The notes under the pieces were generated by a model, which worked only from the letters and a program-made list of their open reading frames with translations, was not told the DNA's origin and ran no database searches. Of a DNA stretch of 64,000 nucleotides, positions 24,492 through 32,456 are shown one piece after another; position 1 is the stretch's first letter, and each line of letters starts with the position of its first letter. Source of the stretch: Nonomuraea soli (lineage in GTDB: Bacteria; Actinomycetota; Actinomycetes; Streptosporangiales; Streptosporangiaceae); assembly GCF_013761175.1 (NCBI RefSeq), contig NZ_JACDUR010000003.1:535692-599691 (forward strand), read 5' to 3'. Made by a program: the position numbers and the translations under genes.

Positions 24492-25831
24492 GACTCCTCC
24501 TCCTGCCGTCTCTCGGGCGTCAGCCGTACTCGCTCGGGAACGTGGTGGTCGAGGGTGAGCACTTCCAGGCGGGCGTGGGTGGGCGCCTGCTCGTCCAGTG
24601 ACGGGGCCAGCTCCACGGTGATCTTGTCTCCTGGTACGGCGAAGCGGCCGAGCTCGTTGAGGATGAGCCCGGCGAGCGTGTCGTACTCGTCCTCGTCAGG
24701 GAGTTCGAGGTCGGTCTCCAGGGCGATCTCGTCGATCCGCTGCGCGCCGTCGATCTCCCAGTCTTCGCCCCGCCGTACGATCGCCGTCTCTTCCACGTCG
24801 TTCTCGTCGGCGATCTCCCCGACGAGTTCTTCCGCGACGTCCTCCCAGGTGATGAGCCCGGCCAGGCCTCCGTGCTCGTCCACGACGACGGCGATCTCGT
24901 CGCCGTGGTCGTGCATCTCGGCCACCAGGTCGGGCAGGGAGGTCGAGAAGGGCACGATCACCACGGGGCGGGCGAGGTCGCCGACGCGCGTGGTGGCGGC
25001 CTTGTCGAGAGGCACGGAGGTCAGCTCGCGCAGTCCGACGACGCCGACGACATCGTCGAGGCGCTCGCCGAGCACCGGGTAGTGGGTGTGGCCGTACTTG
25101 GCGATGAGCTTGTCCAGCACGGGCACGGTGACCTCGGCGTTGACGGTGATCACGTCGACCCTCGGGACCATGACCTCTTCTGCGGTGTGCTCGGCGAAGG
25201 CCAGGGCGCGTTCCAGCACGTCGGCCTGGCTGCCGGGCAGGTGACCGTACCTTTCCGACTCGCCGATGATGTGGCCGAGTTCTTCCAGCGTGGCGCCGTG
25301 GTGCAGCTCCTCGACGGGCTCGATGCCGACCATGCGCAGCAGCTTGTTGGCCGACGCGTCGAACAGCCTGATGATCGGCCCGGCGACCGTCATGTAGACG
25401 AGGGTGGATCCGGCCAGGGCGCGGGCGAGCGGCTCTGGCCTGGCCAGGGCGAGGTTCTTGGGCGCCAGCTCGCCGAACACCATCTGGATGACGGTGGCGA
25501 CGATGAACCCGAGCGTCAGCGCGATGCCTCCGACCGCGCCCGCGGGCACACCGAGCGCCTCCAGACCCGGGGCGATCAGCTCGGCCAGGGCGGGCTTGGC
25601 GATGAAGCCGACGACCAGGGCGGTGACCGTGATGCCGAGCTGGGCGCCCGACAGCATGAACGACAGCCGCTCCATCACCCGGATCGCCTTGGCGGCCTTC
25701 TTGTCACCCTCGGCGGCCTGCTGGGCCAGGGTGATGCGGTCGGCGCTGACGTAGGCGAACTCCTGGGCGACGAAGTAGCCGGTCGCCAGCGTCAGCACGA
25801 AGACAGCCAGCAGGCCCAGGGCAACGCTCAC
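24488..25831 (-). CDS. Hemolysin C / CorC-family membrane protein (DUF21, CBS, CorC_HlyC)
   Basis: A 447-residue protein. Domains in order: DUF21 with transmembrane helices (VAQEFAYVSADRITLAQ, FMLSGAQLGITVTALVVG, MVFGELAPKNLALA), a CBS pair around residues 215-335 and the C-terminal CorC_HlyC domain (DEYDTLAGLILNELGRFAVP). Members mediate divalent-cation efflux or homeostasis. GTG start. First gene of an operon with the shorter CNNM-like protein (ATGA overlap) and a YdeI-like protein. The name hemolysin is historical and does not imply toxicity. Confidence 0.87.
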   Translation of the reverse strand: MSVALGLLAVFVLTLATGYFVAQEFAYVSADRITLAQQAAEGDKKAAKAIRVMERLSFMLSGAQLGITVTALVVGFIAKPALAELIAPGLEALGVPAGAVGGIALTLGFIVATVIQMVFGELAPKNLALARPEPLARALAGSTLVYMTVAGPIIRLFDASANKLLRMVGIEPVEELHHGATLEELGHIIGESERYGHLPGSQADVLERALAFAEHTAEEVMVPRVDVITVNAEVTVPVLDKLIAKYGHTHYPVLGERLDDVVGVVGLRELTSVPLDKAATTRVGDLARPVVIVPFSTSLPDLVAEMHDHGDEIAVVVDEHGGLAGLITWEDVAEELVGEIADENDVEETAIVRRGEDWEIDGAQRIDEIALETDLELPDEDEYDTLAGLILNELGRFAVPGDKITVELAPSLDEQAPTHARLEVLTLDHHVPERVRLTPERRQEEES

Positions 25832-25942
25832 GTCCGCTGTCCTCCCTGTCGACGTCTCTCCTGATGAGACGCTATCTGATCGTCTTCGGGCGATTCAGGG
25901 CAGGGCTTTCCTGGCGGCGGGCCACGTCCAGGTCCTCGCGGG

Positions 25943-27160
25943 TCACCCGGCGCGTTGCGGGCGGCGAGTCTCGGTGACGAAGACGCCCAGGCTGCTCAGC
26001 GCGCTGGCCGCCTCGGGCAGGAACGACCAGAAGTGGTGGAACACGTGGGCGTTGACCGGATAGAGCCCGAGCTCGACGTCCACCCCCTGCTCGCGGGCCC
26101 GCTCGGCGAACCTGCGCGCCTCGGTGACCAACGGGTCGCCGGTCGCCACCTGCACCAGGATCGGCGGGTAGCCCGACAGATCCGCGGAGAACGGATCGAG
26201 GAGCGGGTCACCGGTGGGATGCCCGGCCAGGTAGTGCCTGACGTAGTCCTGGCTGAGCGTGAGCATCGCCGACGGCCCGTTCTCGGCGAGGCAGGCGCAG
26301 CTCAGGTCCAGCCAGGGGCTCAGCAGGACCACCCGGCCCGGCAGCGGCAGGTCACGTTGTCGCAGTACGGCCAGCAGCGACATGGTCAGCCCCGCCCCGG
26401 AGGAGTCCCCCGAGACGGTGAGCCCGGCGGGATCGGGTGTTCTGTCCAGCAACCATCGGTAGACGCGCACGGCGTCGTCGACCGCGGCGGGAAAGGGGTG
26501 CTCGGGGGCCAGGCGGTATTCCGGCAGCAGGGCGGAGGATCCGGTGGCCACGCACATCGCTCCGACCAGGGAGCGGTAGCCGTACGCCGAACCCAGCACG
26601 TACCCGCCGCCGTGCAGGTGAAGAAGCGTGACCGGCCGGTCCGGCCCCGGGGCCAGCACGAGCGACGGCACGCCGCCCGCGTTGACGGCTCGGGTGTCGA
26701 CCTCGGAGGGCACCGGGCACTCCGCGAGCAGCGACTCGTTCACCTCGCGCATCTCCTGCACGTCGAGTGATCCGGCCATGTTCGTCATCGGCTCCATCAG
26801 CCGGGCGATGCGGCCGGTGAGCTCGCCGCCGACAGCGCGGGTCGCGCTGACGGCGTCGTCGACCTCGGCGAGGATCCCGCGCGAGCGGCCCAGCAGCGCC
26901 TCACCGGCGAGCGTGAGCTCCACCCGGTGCGTGCTGCGGCGCAGCAGCTCGCAGCCGACCAGGCGCTCCAGCGCGCGGATCTGCCTGCTCAGCGCGGGCT
27001 GCGACAGGTAGAGACGGCTGGCTGCGCGCCCGAAGTTGAGCTCGTCGGCCACGGCTACGAAGGACCGCAGGTGGCGCAACTCGATCGCGTCGGGAGCCTG
27101 AGGGAGCGGCAGGACCGCGCCGCTGTGGTTGTTGTCGTCCACGTCCGCATTGTGGCTCAC
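25943..27160 (-). CDS. LysR DNA-binding domain fused to HSL-type esterase
   Basis: A 405-residue two-part protein. Residues 27-85 are a LysR winged helix (IELRHLRSFVAVADELNFG, RLYLSQPALSRQIRALERLV). From about residue 120 it is an alpha/beta hydrolase, not the LysR sensor: oxyanion HGGGYVLGS (183-190), nucleophile GDSSGAG (Ser253), acid Asp342 in TGDPLVTEA and His372 in NAHVFHHF, so the triad looks complete. It may be a transcription factor whose sensor is a former esterase, or an enzyme that also binds DNA. The linker LysR helix (to residue 110) is kept. GTG at 27160 is the most upstream plausible start. Divergent from the RibD-like gene at 27277. Confidence 0.85.
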   Translation of the reverse strand: MSHNADVDDNNHSGAVLPLPQAPDAIELRHLRSFVAVADELNFGRAASRLYLSQPALSRQIRALERLVGCELLRRSTHRVELTLAGEALLGRSRGILAEVDDAVSATRAVGGELTGRIARLMEPMTNMAGSLDVQEMREVNESLLAECPVPSEVDTRAVNAGGVPSLVLAPGPDRPVTLLHLHGGGYVLGSAYGYRSLVGAMCVATGSSALLPEYRLAPEHPFPAAVDDAVRVYRWLLDRTPDPAGLTVSGDSSGAGLTMSLLAVLRQRDLPLPGRVVLLSPWLDLSCACLAENGPSAMLTLSQDYVRHYLAGHPTGDPLLDPFSADLSGYPPILVQVATGDPLVTEARRFAERAREQGVDVELGLYPVNAHVFHHFWSFLPEAASALSSLGVFVTETRRPQRAG

Positions 27161-27276
27161 CGCGCGGGCCGCCCGTCATGCGTTGTGCGCACCACCGTCA
27201 TGCACGTTGGGCCTTTCCCTCGGCGTCGGCCCCGCTGCCACGCTGGCCGTACCACCCCCAACCGAAGGGACGCACC

Positions 27277-27813
27277 ATGGGCCGCCTGGTCAATTCCACC
27301 TACATCACTCTCGACGGAGTCGTCGGAGAGCCGCACGAGTGGCCCTCCACCGGGAGCGACGACGGGACGGCGCTGAAGCTCCAGACAGACCTCCTCCTCG
27401 CCTCCGACGCCGTGCTGATGGGCCGCCGCACCTACGAGGTGTTCGCCGCCACCTGGCCCGAACGCTCGGGCGACTCCTACAGCGACAGGATCAACACGAT
27501 GCCGAAGTACGTCGCCTCGGCGACGCTCACCGAACCCGCCTGGCATCACACCACCGTCCTGGCCGACCAGGTCGCCGAGCGGGTCGCCGAGCTCAAGGCC
27601 GGCGGCACGAACCTGGTGCAGTACGGGTTCGGCGAGCTGTCCCACACGCTGCTCGCGCACGGGCTCATCGACGAGCTGCGCCTGTGGGTGCACCCGCTCC
27701 TGGTCGGCAAGGGAGACCAGCTGTTCCGCGGCGGCTCCGCCTCCGCCTTCCAGCTCGCCGGCACCGTCGTGCTGACCTCGGGCACGGTCGTCCTCACCTA
27801 CCAGGCACGGTGA
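27277..27813 (+). CDS. Dihydrofolate-reductase-like (RibD C-terminal domain) protein
   Basis: A 178-residue Rossmann-like reductase of the RibD C-terminal family. It has the family start NSTYITLDGVVGEPHEW, the central DAVLMGRRTYEVFAATWP, MPKYVASATL and the C-terminal HGLIDELRLWVHPLLVGKGD. These proteins use NADPH and are widespread in actinobacteria with mostly unknown substrates; a role in folate or riboflavin synthesis should not be assumed. GAAGGGAC lies upstream of the ATG. First of four short genes on this strand; a paralogue is at 28530. Confidence 0.85.
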   Translation: MGRLVNSTYITLDGVVGEPHEWPSTGSDDGTALKLQTDLLLASDAVLMGRRTYEVFAATWPERSGDSYSDRINTMPKYVASATLTEPAWHHTTVLADQVAERVAELKAGGTNLVQYGFGELSHTLLAHGLIDELRLWVHPLLVGKGDQLFRGGSASAFQLAGTVVLTSGTVVLTYQAR

Positions 27814-28172
27814 TGACGTGGGCAACGCTGTACCTGCGCGTCCGCGGCGGGACCGTACCGGTCAGGGTTCGCTGGACCGGCTCCCGCACGAAGGCGACCG
27901 CCCTCGCCGTACGTTTCCATGACCCGTCCGGCCACGACCCGCCCGACCACAGACCGCAGCCCGACGGGACCGTGGTGCTCGTGGCCCGCCCCTCCACCGT
28001 CGAAGACGCGATCGAGATCACCGAGTGGGCGGCCGACCACGCGAGCGAGTTCATCACCGACAGCGGGCGCCTGCTCGTCGGCGGCGTCGGCGGCGGGGCG
28101 GCGATGGCCGCCGCGGTCGTACGGCACGCCGCGCAGTACGGCTGGCCGACGCTCACCCGCGAAACGCTCTGA
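27813..28172 (+). CDS. Small protein of unknown function with esterase-like glycine motif
   Basis: A 119-residue protein whose ATG shares one base with the stop of the RibD-like gene (TGATG), so it is coupled. It contains GRLLVGGVGGGAAMAAAVV, which resembles the beta-strand/nucleophile-elbow/helix of HSL-type esterases but with Gly-Gly in place of the catalytic Ser. The N-terminal region (LYLRVRGGTVPVRVRW) looks like beta strands. It could be a relic or regulatory fragment of an alpha/beta hydrolase; I recognise no family. Confidence 0.6.
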   Translation: MTWATLYLRVRGGTVPVRVRWTGSRTKATALAVRFHDPSGHDPPDHRPQPDGTVVLVARPSTVEDAIEITEWAADHASEFITDSGRLLVGGVGGGAAMAAAVVRHAAQYGWPTLTRETL

Positions 28173-28184
28173 AGGAGACACACC

Positions 28185-28517
28185 ATGACCGCGTACGCGA
28201 TCGCCCACCTGAAGACCCCGGTCCCGCACCCGGACGTGCTGGAGTACATGGAGCGGATCCAGGCCACCCTCGACCCCTTCCACGGGCGTTTCCTGGTTCA
28301 CGGACCCCAGGTCGACGTCCGGGAAGGCGACTGGCCCGGCACGGTTGTCGTCATCGAGTTCCCCGATCTCGCCACGGCCGGGAACTGGTACGACTCCCCC
28401 GCGTACCAGCGGATCCTGCCCCTGCGCACCGACCACATCGACGGCGTTGCCGTCCTGGTGGAAGGCGTGGAACCGGACCACGACGCCGCCGCCTTCGCAG
28501 CCTCCCTCCGACCTTGA
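28185..28517 (+). CDS. DUF1330 family protein
   Basis: A 110-residue ferredoxin-like-fold protein with the DUF1330 pattern: AYAIAHLKTPVPHPDVLEYM, DPFHGRFLVHGPQVDVREG, VVIEFPDLATAGNWYDSPAYQ. The fold is common among small monooxygenase-like proteins; no activity is known for this family. AAGGAGA lies upstream of the ATG, 12 nt after the previous gene, and the RibD-like paralogue follows by 12 nt, so the four genes form one unit. Confidence 0.85.
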   Translation: MTAYAIAHLKTPVPHPDVLEYMERIQATLDPFHGRFLVHGPQVDVREGDWPGTVVVIEFPDLATAGNWYDSPAYQRILPLRTDHIDGVAVLVEGVEPDHDAAAFAASLRP

Positions 28518-28529
28518 AAGGACACTCCC

Positions 28530-29066
28530 ATGGGAAAGATCGTCAGCAACTTCTTCATCGCGCTGGACGGCGTCGTCGAGGCGCCGGAGAGCTGGCACAT
28601 GTCGTACATCAACGACGAGATGATGGCCGTCATCGGCGCCGCCATGGAGGCCAACCAGGCTTTCCTCATGGGCCGCGCCGGATACGACGGCTTCTCGGAG
28701 TACTGGCAGGCCAACGCCGACGAACCCTACGCGAGCTACTTCAACGACATCCCCAAGTACGTCATCTCGAGCACGCTGCAGGACCCCACGTGGAAGAACA
28801 CCACGGTCGTGCGGGGTGACGTGCGCGCCGTCCAGGAGATGAAGGACAGCGTCGACGGGGTCATCTTCATGACCGGAAGCGCGATCACGGTGCGCTGGCT
28901 GCTGGAGCACGGCCTGCTCGACGAGTTGCGCCTCATGATGCACCCGGTCGCCGTCGGGTCGGGGCAGAAGCTCTTCGAGGACGGCCCGGCCACCAAGCTG
29001 GAGCTGGTCCGCAGCGCGACGTTCTCGAGCGGGGTGCTCGACCTGGTCTACCGACCGGCGTCCTGA
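28530..29066 (+). CDS. Dihydrofolate-reductase-like (RibD C-terminal domain) protein
   Basis: A 178-residue paralogue of the gene at 27277: SNFFIALDGVVEAPESWHM start, QAFLMGRAGYDGFSEYW, IPKYVISSTLQDPTWKNT, and HGLLDELRLMMHPVAVGSGQ. It should bind NADPH in the same pocket; the substrate is unknown. AAAGGAC precedes the ATG. Last gene of the four-gene unit; the F420-type oxidoreductase downstream is convergent. Confidence 0.85.
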   Translation: MGKIVSNFFIALDGVVEAPESWHMSYINDEMMAVIGAAMEANQAFLMGRAGYDGFSEYWQANADEPYASYFNDIPKYVISSTLQDPTWKNTTVVRGDVRAVQEMKDSVDGVIFMTGSAITVRWLLEHGLLDELRLMMHPVAVGSGQKLFEDGPATKLELVRSATFSSGVLDLVYRPAS

Positions 29067-29078
29067 CGGGGGCCGGGG

Positions 29079-29711
29079 TCATCCGGCTGCCGCTGGAACC
29101 CGTGGCACAGCCGCGTTGGGGTCGGCCCCGGCGAAGGCCACCCCGATGATGAACCCCGCCACCTCCTCAAGCTGACGGGCACGATCCAGCGCCCCCAGCA
29201 CGAACGGCTCCCCACCGACGTCACGGACGAGCTCGCCGACGACACGCAAGGCGCCAGCGTCGTCTCCGCACATCGCGACCGTGACATCGGACTGCTCCGC
29301 CCACTGATCGGCGGGGAACATGTTGAAGGCCTTCACGACGTTCGCCCCCGGAGACAGCCGGGCGATCCGATCCGCCATCGCCTCTCCGGGGCCGGTGAGC
29401 ACCACCCCCACACCGTGCTCCACGGCGTTCGTCGGGTCGATCAACGCCGTCCCCCGCATCGCGCCGTCTCCCGCGCCCGCGCTCCGCAGCATGTCCTCGA
29501 CGCCTTGCCAGGACACCGCGAGCAGTACGGCGTCGCGATCCGAAACCGCCTGCCGTGGCGTGACGGCACGGGTCCCGTGACCCAGCCGGCCGGCGAGCTC
29601 CTGCGCCTTGGCGGAGGAGCGTCCGGCGATGGCCACCTCGTGTCCGGCGACCGCCCAGCCTCGGCCGAGCGCCGACGCCATCATCCCTGTCCCCAAGATC
29701 CCGATCCGCAT
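29079..29711 (-). CDS. NADP oxidoreductase, F420-dependent-reductase-like
   Basis: A 210-residue Rossmann protein of the coenzyme F420-dependent NADP reductase family. The nucleotide motif is MRIGILGTGMMASALGRGW followed by VAIAGRSSAKAQE; the VVKAFNMFPADQW segment is the family's active-site-region signature. It moves hydride between NADPH and an acceptor such as F420 or another small cofactor. It is divergent from an HxlR-type regulator at 29820, which probably controls it. Confidence 0.82.
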   Translation of the reverse strand: MRIGILGTGMMASALGRGWAVAGHEVAIAGRSSAKAQELAGRLGHGTRAVTPRQAVSDRDAVLLAVSWQGVEDMLRSAGAGDGAMRGTALIDPTNAVEHGVGVVLTGPGEAMADRIARLSPGANVVKAFNMFPADQWAEQSDVTVAMCGDDAGALRVVGELVRDVGGEPFVLGALDRARQLEEVAGFIIGVAFAGADPNAAVPRVPAAAG

Positions 29712-29754
29712 CCGTATCCCCTTCCCTGCCTGGTGTGGTGGCTACGGTAGACAG

Positions 29755-29779
29755 ACCGATACGCACCGATTGGTACGCA
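29755..29779. promoter_or_regulatory. Direct repeats between oxidoreductase and HxlR gene
   Basis: ACCGAT occurs at 29755-29760 and 29765-29770, and GATACGCA / GGTACGCA at 29758-29765 and 29772-29779. The closely spaced repeats on one face of the helix, midway between the divergent start codons, could be the HxlR binding site. The match is short, so confidence is low. Confidence 0.3.
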
Positions 29780-29819
29780 ACGCCCAGGCGAAGATGGCCA
29801 CGGAGAGGAGCGACGAAGC

Positions 29820-30215
29820 ATGGACCGAGACGAGTTCGTGGCCGACTGCCGTGTGCGTGCGGTCACCGACCTGTTCGCCCACACCTGGGACCCGGTCGTC
29901 CTGTTCACCCTTTCCGCCGGCCCCCATCGGCGGCGCGAGCTGCGCGACGCCATCGGGGGCATCAGCGACAAGGTGCTGACGCAGGCGCTGCATCGGCTGC
30001 TCTCCAGCGGGCTCATCGACCGCCGGGCCCATGCCGAAGCCCCGCCGCGTGTCGTCTACGCCCTGACCGGCCTGGGCCAGAGCCTGGTCGACGGCCCGAT
30101 CAGCGCCCTCGGCCGGTGGGCGGAGGAGCACGGCGACGAACTGCTCGACGCCCAGGAGCGGAAGGACCCGTTCGATCCGCGCGGCGAGGCGGTCGACCCG
30201 CTCACGATCTCGTGA
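29820..30215 (+). CDS. HxlR-family transcriptional regulator
   Basis: A 131-residue winged-helix protein. The family core is clear: FAHTWDPVVLFTLSAGPHRR, then ELRDAIGGISDKVLTQALHR and LIDRRAHAEAPPRVVYALT with the wing. Cys10 lies before the domain, as in redox- or aldehyde-sensing members, but no function is proved. GGAGAG upstream of the ATG. It is divergent from the F420-type oxidoreductase and overlaps the convergent alpha/beta hydrolase end by 14 nt. Confidence 0.85.
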   Translation: MDRDEFVADCRVRAVTDLFAHTWDPVVLFTLSAGPHRRRELRDAIGGISDKVLTQALHRLLSSGLIDRRAHAEAPPRVVYALTGLGQSLVDGPISALGRWAEEHGDELLDAQERKDPFDPRGEAVDPLTIS

Positions 30216-30951
30216 ACAGCCCGCTCACCTCCCTCGCGAACACCTCCACGTTGTCGATCATGATGTTGTGGCCACTGTCCGGGACCGCGACCAGCCGCAC
30301 CCCCGAGGCCACCAGCTCGGCCGCCCCGCTGACCTCGCCGTCCGCGCCCGGGTACAGGAAGGCGCGCGGAATCGGCAGCCTCGACAGTTGTTCCCGCACG
30401 TCCGCCCGCGTGAGGTGCACCGCACTCCGATGCAGCGCCTCCCGCCCGGCCAGCCTCATGGTGGCCGCCCAGTGCGGGCCGACCCGGGCCAGCGTCTCGT
30501 CCCAGCCGTGCCGTACGAACTCGTCCTCGGTGTAGGTGGCGATGGTCGGCCGCGGCGCCGGCTTGATCGGGTCCAGGTTGGCGTCCACCAGCACCAGCTC
30601 GGCCACCAGCTCGGGGTGCCGCTCGGCCAGGTGCACGGCGATCGTCCCGCCCATGCTGTGCGCGACCACCTGCGCCGCGCGAACGTCCGCCGCCCGCAGT
30701 GCCGTCGCCAGCGCGTCCGCGTGCTCCTCCATGCTGTAGCCGAACGCCGTGGGCCGGTCGCTGGTCCCGAACCCCAGCAGATCGACGAACAGGCTCCGGT
30801 GTCCGGCCAGCTCCGGCCTGCTCACGGCCTCAAGGAAGTACGGCGCCGCCGCCGCGCCCAGCCCGTGCACATAGACCCGGACCGGCTCGCGACCGGCCAC
30901 CTCGGCCCAGCGAATCCGGCTCCCGTCCGGCAGCACCTGCGCGTCTCTCAT
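30202..30951 (-). CDS. Alpha/beta hydrolase
   Basis: A 249-residue hydrolase of the classic lid-type fold. The oxyanion strand is VRVYVHGLGAAAAPYF, the nucleophile elbow is VVAHSMGGTIAVHLAERHPE (Ser), Asp is probably in YPGADGEVSG and the His in VAVPDSGHNIMIDN. ATG at 30951 is favoured because GGAGA is 8 nt upstream; ATG at 30957 is only 2 nt from that site. Divergent from the padR gene, with an AT-rich regulatory stretch between, so PadR is the likely repressor. Substrate unknown. Confidence 0.83.
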   Translation of the reverse strand: MRDAQVLPDGSRIRWAEVAGREPVRVYVHGLGAAAAPYFLEAVSRPELAGHRSLFVDLLGFGTSDRPTAFGYSMEEHADALATALRAADVRAAQVVAHSMGGTIAVHLAERHPELVAELVLVDANLDPIKPAPRPTIATYTEDEFVRHGWDETLARVGPHWAATMRLAGREALHRSAVHLTRADVREQLSRLPIPRAFLYPGADGEVSGAAELVASGVRLVAVPDSGHNIMIDNVEVFAREVSGLFTRS

Positions 30952-30957
30952 AATCAT

Positions 30958-31012
30958 CGTCTCCGAGGTATATATCAATCGAGGTACTAAGTTGCCGATG
31001 TATCCTAACGGC
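30958..31012. promoter_or_regulatory. Divergent padR / hydrolase promoter region
   Basis: A 55-bp AT-rich stretch with TATATATC (30970-30977) on one side and TATCCT (31001-31006), which lies 6 nt before the padR ATG, on the other. The latter matches a -10 element placed for a leaderless transcript. PadR operators usually hold ATAT or ATGT half-sites; the TATATATC and ATGTAT motifs here are candidates. Confidence 0.4.
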
Positions 31013-31537
31013 ATGATTGAGCTGTCGATCCTCGGGTTCCTCTACGACGAGCCGCTCCACGGGTACGAGCTACGCAAACGCGTCGCCGCCCTGACCGGCC
31101 ACGTCCGGCCCATCGCCGACGGCACCCTCTACCCGGCGATCAAACGCCTGGAGCGCGACGGCCTGCTCGAACGCGACCCGCAGCCCGGCGCCCAGGCCGC
31201 GCCCAAGCACGTCCTCACCCTCACCGCTGCCGGACGCGCCGAGCTGCGGCGCCGGCTCGCCGAACCGGACGAGCCGTTCATCACCGACGAGAACCGCTGG
31301 TTCACGATGCTGGCGTTCCTGCGCCACCTCGACGAGCCCGCGCTCCAGGCGGGAGTGCTGCGACGCCGGCTGGCCTTCCTCACCGAGCCGGCCAGCTTCT
31401 TCTGGGACGGCGACCGGCCCCTGCGTGCCGCCGACTTCGACGATCCGTTCCGTAAGGGACTGTTCACGATCGCCACCGCGACCAGCAGGACCGAGATCGG
31501 CTGGCTGCGGGAAACTCTGGCCGCGCTGGGCGCTTAG
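31013..31537 (+). CDS. PadR-family transcriptional regulator
   Basis: A 174-residue regulator. The N-terminal winged helix is typical (IELSILGFLYDEPLHGYELR, GTLYPAIKRLERDGLLERDP), followed by a helical C-terminal dimerisation domain (ENRWFTMLAFLRHLDEPALQ, FRKGLFTIATATSRTEIGWL). TTG 30992 and ATG 30998 are upstream alternatives, but ATG at 31013 gives the usual PadR N-terminus and fits leaderless expression. It probably represses the divergent hydrolase gene and itself. Confidence 0.88.
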   Translation: MIELSILGFLYDEPLHGYELRKRVAALTGHVRPIADGTLYPAIKRLERDGLLERDPQPGAQAAPKHVLTLTAAGRAELRRRLAEPDEPFITDENRWFTMLAFLRHLDEPALQAGVLRRRLAFLTEPASFFWDGDRPLRAADFDDPFRKGLFTIATATSRTEIGWLRETLAALGA

Positions 31538-31567
31538 CCGCTCGTCACGACTCCTTCCCTTGGATAT

Positions 31568-31596
31568 GCAACCATTGTTACAGTAACCATGGTTGC
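31568..31596. promoter_or_regulatory. Nested palindromes upstream of the chromate-resistance operon
   Basis: Outer arms GCAACCAT (31568-31575) and ATGGTTGC (31589-31596) enclose an inner palindrome GTTAC-A-GTAAC (31577-31587). The element begins about 16 nt before the first start codon of the operon and is the likely operator. The cognate repressor is not obvious; ChrB-type regulation is one possibility. Confidence 0.55.
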
Positions 31597-31611
31597 CATT
31601 GAGGAGTCTTG

Positions 31612-31980
31612 GTGAGCGGAACCGTGCTGTTCGTCTGTCCCCACGGCGCCGGCAAGAGCCGGATCGCCGCCGCGTGGTTCTCCGGAGTGGCCCCGCCCGG
31701 GTGGACGGCCACCACCGCAGGCCTGACTCCGCAGGATCAGGTCAGCGTGCACGCTCCCCGGTTGCTGGCGGGAAGCCCCGTCGAGCGGCTGCTTGACCAC
31801 GACCTGCCGCGCCCGCTCGCAGCCGTCCCTCAACCGGCTGTGGCGGTGGCGATCGACTGCCCGCCCGGAGCGGTTCCAGGTGCGCTGGAGTGGCGGCTGG
31901 AGCACGGCGACTTCGACGAGGCGATGGCACGGGAACTGCGCGAGCGGGCTGAGCGGCTGGCCGGGGAGCTGGGGACGTGA
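31612..31980 (+). CDS. Low-molecular-weight phosphatase-like protein with altered P-loop
   Basis: A 122-residue protein. The N-terminal strand and loop GTVLFVCPHGAGKSRIAAAWF resemble the LMW-PTP / arsenate reductase active site C-x5-R-S, but the Arg is replaced by Lys (Cys9...Lys15-Ser16). Catalysis may be lost or altered. The ending (AMARELRERAERLAGELG) is helical. GTG at 31612 follows GAGGAG by 6 nt. It is the first gene of the chromate operon and overlaps the next gene by 4 nt (GTGA), so a role in chromate or oxyanion detoxification is likely (inference). Confidence 0.7.
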   Translation: MSGTVLFVCPHGAGKSRIAAAWFSGVAPPGWTATTAGLTPQDQVSVHAPRLLAGSPVERLLDHDLPRPLAAVPQPAVAVAIDCPPGAVPGALEWRLEHGDFDEAMARELRERAERLAGELGT

Positions 31981-32456
31981 GCGGTACGGCGGGGCAGTGG
32001 GTGCTGCTGGCCTATCGCATCCCGCGACAACCCTCGACACCGCGCATCACGATCTGGCGCAAGCTTGACCGGCTCGGCGTGGCCCGGCTGGGTGACGGTC
32101 TGGTGGCGCTGCCGGCGGATGCCCGGACCCGCGAACAGCTGGAGTGGATCGCCGAGGAGATCGGCGAAGCCGGCGGCAGCAGCACGTTGTGGCTGGCCGC
32201 AGCCGCAAGCCTTTCCCAGGAGCAGGACGTCGCCGAGGAGATGCGGCGGGCTCGGGCCGTTGAGTATCGGGCCGTCGTCGAGCAGGCGCGGGCCGCGGCG
32301 GACGGGCGACCGGGCGAGCGGGCCAGGACGGTCAAGAGGCTCCAGGCCGAGCTGCGCAAGATCGGCCGCCGCGACTTCTTCCCGCCGGCCGAGCGGGAGA
32401 CCGCACGGCTGGCCGTACAGGCATTGAACGCCCTGATCGAGGAGGGTGCCTCGTGA
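31977..32456 (+). CDS. ChrB N-terminal-domain protein
   Basis: A 159-residue protein that matches the N-terminal half of chromate resistance protein ChrB: QWVLLAYRIPRQPSTPRITIWRKL at the start (family signature within its first 25 residues) and RLQAELRKIGRRDFFPP before the end. In many bacteria ChrB is one polypeptide; here the C-terminal half is encoded by the next gene, overlapping by 4 nt. The N-terminal half is thought to have DNA-binding/regulatory character. GTG start at the GTGA overlap. Confidence 0.82.
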   Translation: MSGTAGQWVLLAYRIPRQPSTPRITIWRKLDRLGVARLGDGLVALPADARTREQLEWIAEEIGEAGGSSTLWLAAAASLSQEQDVAEEMRRARAVEYRAVVEQARAAADGRPGERARTVKRLQAELRKIGRRDFFPPAERETARLAVQALNALIEEGAS

